Shown here piece by piece: positions 13,409 to 14,776 of a DNA stretch of 14,776 nt. The translations under genes were made by a program, and so were the position numbers. Source of the stretch: JAJZMF01 sp035702845 (GTDB lineage Bacteria > Actinomycetota > Acidimicrobiia > Acidimicrobiales > Palsa-688). A model generated the notes under the pieces. It searched no databases and was not told the origin of the DNA. It saw nothing but the letters and a program-made list of their open reading frames with translations. The first letter of the stretch is position 1. Each line of letters starts with the position of its first letter. The stretch covers positions 1-14,776 of the forward strand of contig DASSZK010000241.1 in assembly GCA_035702845.1 (NCBI GenBank), in the 5' to 3' direction.

Positions 13409-14599
13409 GCCGAGGCGCGACTGCCCACGATCGAGGCGCTTGCTGCAGCCAAGGAGATCCTGGTCATGTGCGGGCCGGGGGGGGTCGGCAAGACCAGCAT
13501 GGCGGCCGCCGTTGCCGCCATGGCCGCCGTGCACCAGGGAGGCCGGGTACTGGTGCTCACCGTCGACCCAGCCCGCCGGCTTGCCCAGGCTCTCGGTTTG
13601 GACTCCAAAGCGCAGGGTGCCCAGCAGGTGCCCCCGGGCGCCTTCGGGCCTGCGGGCGCCTCCCCGCGCGGCGAGCTGTGGGCGGAGATGCTCGATACCA
13701 AGATGAGCTGGGACCGCCTGGTGCGACGGCATGCCCCGGACCCCATGACAGCGCGGCGCATACTCGACAACATCCTTTACCAGAACATATCGGGACGCTT
13801 TGTCCAAAGCCACGACTACATTGCCGTCGAGAGGCTCTACGAACTGCATTCGGAGGGCAATTACGACCTTATTGTGGTGGACACACCGCCGACGCGCAAC
13901 GCCGTGGACTTCCTGTTGGCGCCCGAGAGGATGGCTGACTTCTTCAGTTCCCGCCTGCTACGTCTCCTGGCCGTGCCCTACCGCAGCCGTTTTGTGGACG
14001 TCGCGGCGAAACCCTTCTACTACGTGGCAGACCGCGTCCTCGGCTCGCAGTTCCTCGAAGAGATAGCCGAATTTTTTATTCTTTTCCAGACGCTTTCAGA
14101 TGGTTTTATCGCCCGTGCGAGGGAAGTGCAGCGGCTGTTAGGCGACAATCGCACCAGCTTCGTAGTGGTGACCACTACCGAAACCGTCCCGGTCCGCGAG
14201 GCCGAAGCTTTCATGCAGCTGTTGCCGTCGCGCCGACTGGCCCTCGGGGGAGTGGTCCTCAACAAGGTCCTGCCCCGTTACCTCCTGGAAAAGGGAATAG
14301 CGGCCGAGGCCGAGCGGCTGGGTGCCGACGCCGCCGGGCTGGCAGAGAGGTTGTGCAGCTCTGACGCGGCGCTCGCTGAGCATGGGCCGGTCCTGGTGGA
14401 GCGGGTACTGCGCGAGCTGGCCACCAATTTCAATAACATCTCGGTAGTGGCCAAGCGCGAGGAAGGGCAAAGGGCGGAGATCGCTCGCGTTGCGCAGATC
14501 CTGGCCGAAGTGCCCGAGCTTGAAGAGGACGTCCACGACCTAGGTGGAGTCCTGGCGCTTGGCGGCCACATCTGGTCACCCGCCCCGCAACCCATCTGA
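13400..14599 (+). CDS. Get3/ArsA-like ATPase, subunit B
   Basis: A 399-residue second Get3/ArsA-like ATPase. The P-loop is GPGGVGKTS at 25-33: the catalytic lysine K31 is kept but the signature lysine of the KGGVGK motif is proline here. Other landmarks are LTVDPARRLAQALGL at about 53-67, the switch DTPPTRNAVDFLLAP at about 154-168 and LGGVVLNKVLPR. The mycobacterial partner Rv3680 also, as I recall, lacks the signature lysine, so an A/B heterodimer with one canonical and one altered site is likely. A long helical insert (about 175-245) with aromatic residues such as FFILFQTL could form a client-binding or membrane-facing surface. The GTG at 13400 is the last of a chain of overlapping starts. 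The stop shares one base with the next gene's ATG. Confidence 0.87.
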   Translation: MSPAEARLPTIEALAAAKEILVMCGPGGVGKTSMAAAVAAMAAVHQGGRVLVLTVDPARRLAQALGLDSKAQGAQQVPPGAFGPAGASPRGELWAEMLDTKMSWDRLVRRHAPDPMTARRILDNILYQNISGRFVQSHDYIAVERLYELHSEGNYDLIVVDTPPTRNAVDFLLAPERMADFFSSRLLRLLAVPYRSRFVDVAAKPFYYVADRVLGSQFLEEIAEFFILFQTLSDGFIARAREVQRLLGDNRTSFVVVTTTETVPVREAEAFMQLLPSRRLALGGVVLNKVLPRYLLEKGIAAEAERLGADAAGLAERLCSSDAALAEHGPVLVERVLRELATNFNNISVVAKREEGQRAEIARVAQILAEVPELEEDVHDLGGVLALGGHIWSPAPQPI

Positions 14600-14776
14600 T
14601 GGCTACCCTTCCTGAGCTGCTCAGAGACCGGGCCCGGATCGAGGGTGGCGTAGTGGACCACCTCCAGCGCCTCGTGGGCTCCTGGAGCATCCTGTCGGAT
14701 CTTTCTTTCTCGGATCTGCTGCTTTTTGTCCCGTCGGCCAGCTCGCCTGGTCGTTTCGTGGTCGTGGGCCAGGTCC
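14599..14776 (+). CDS. PdtaS-like sensor histidine kinase, 5' part only
   Basis: The first 59 codons of a gene that runs off the right edge. The peptide begins MATLPELLRDRARIEGGVVD and continues with a HLQRLV-SW-ILSDLSFSDLLLFVP pattern, which closely follows the N-terminus of mycobacterial PdtaS and related kinases (the H_kinase_N sensor region, before a PAS domain and a HisKA_2/HATPase module). PdtaS signals to PdtaR, an RNA-binding ANTAR response regulator. The kinase domain is outside this window, so activity cannot be judged. The ATG shares one base with the preceding ATPase stop (TGATG), which implies translational coupling and a shared transcript with the Get3/ArsA-like pair. The assignment rests on about 45 residues. 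Confidence 0.75.
   Translation, partial: MATLPELLRDRARIEGGVVDHLQRLVGSWSILSDLSFSDLLLFVPSASSPGRFVVVGQV

Overview
High-GC, gene-dense chromosomal DNA with many GTG and TTG starts, ATGA/GTGA/TGATG stop-start junctions and actinobacterial family markers: DUF3107, a paired Get3/ArsA-like ATPase locus, the N-terminus of a PdtaS-type sensor kinase, a DUF222-HNH protein and a cysteine-free Mrp. It most likely comes from an actinomycete, perhaps an Acidimicrobiia-like lineage. That placement is inferred from family content; no rRNA or other phylogenetic marker is present.

Left part (1-4230), accessory in character, all on the minus strand. From 4230 downwards it holds a C5-cytosine DNA methyltransferase with no recognisable restriction partner, a decayed fragment resembling a carbohydrate-binding module, a small class I SAM methyltransferase coupled by an ATGA overlap to a four-helix membrane protein, and a DUF222-HNH endonuclease-like protein. 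Positions 1-374 hold no gene I can name.

Centre (4231-8508). A divergent spacer with 15-bp direct repeats precedes two tandem zinc-ribbon/AIM24-family proteins on the plus strand. They converge, with a 6-bp gap, on two PilZ-domain proteins on the minus strand. The upstream PilZ gene lies 18 bp behind an Fe-S-sensing, SufR-like winged-helix regulator, which is divergent from an Mrp/ApbC-type P-loop ATPase. Two duplicated pairs facing each other, next to a redox/Fe-S regulator, make the least explained arrangement in the window.

Right part (8509-14776). Mrp is followed by a twin-arginine molybdopterin oxidoreductase and its overlapping cytochrome b membrane partner. A minus-strand dGTPase-like HD hydrolase overlaps the cytochrome b gene tail to tail. 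A divergent spacer with an inverted repeat then leads into a plus-strand series: DUF3107, two Get3/ArsA-like ATPases and the start of a PdtaS-like histidine kinase. Between the two ATPases lies an unusual 14-bp triplication that creates a chain of very short overlapping reading frames ending at the real start of the second ATPase gene.
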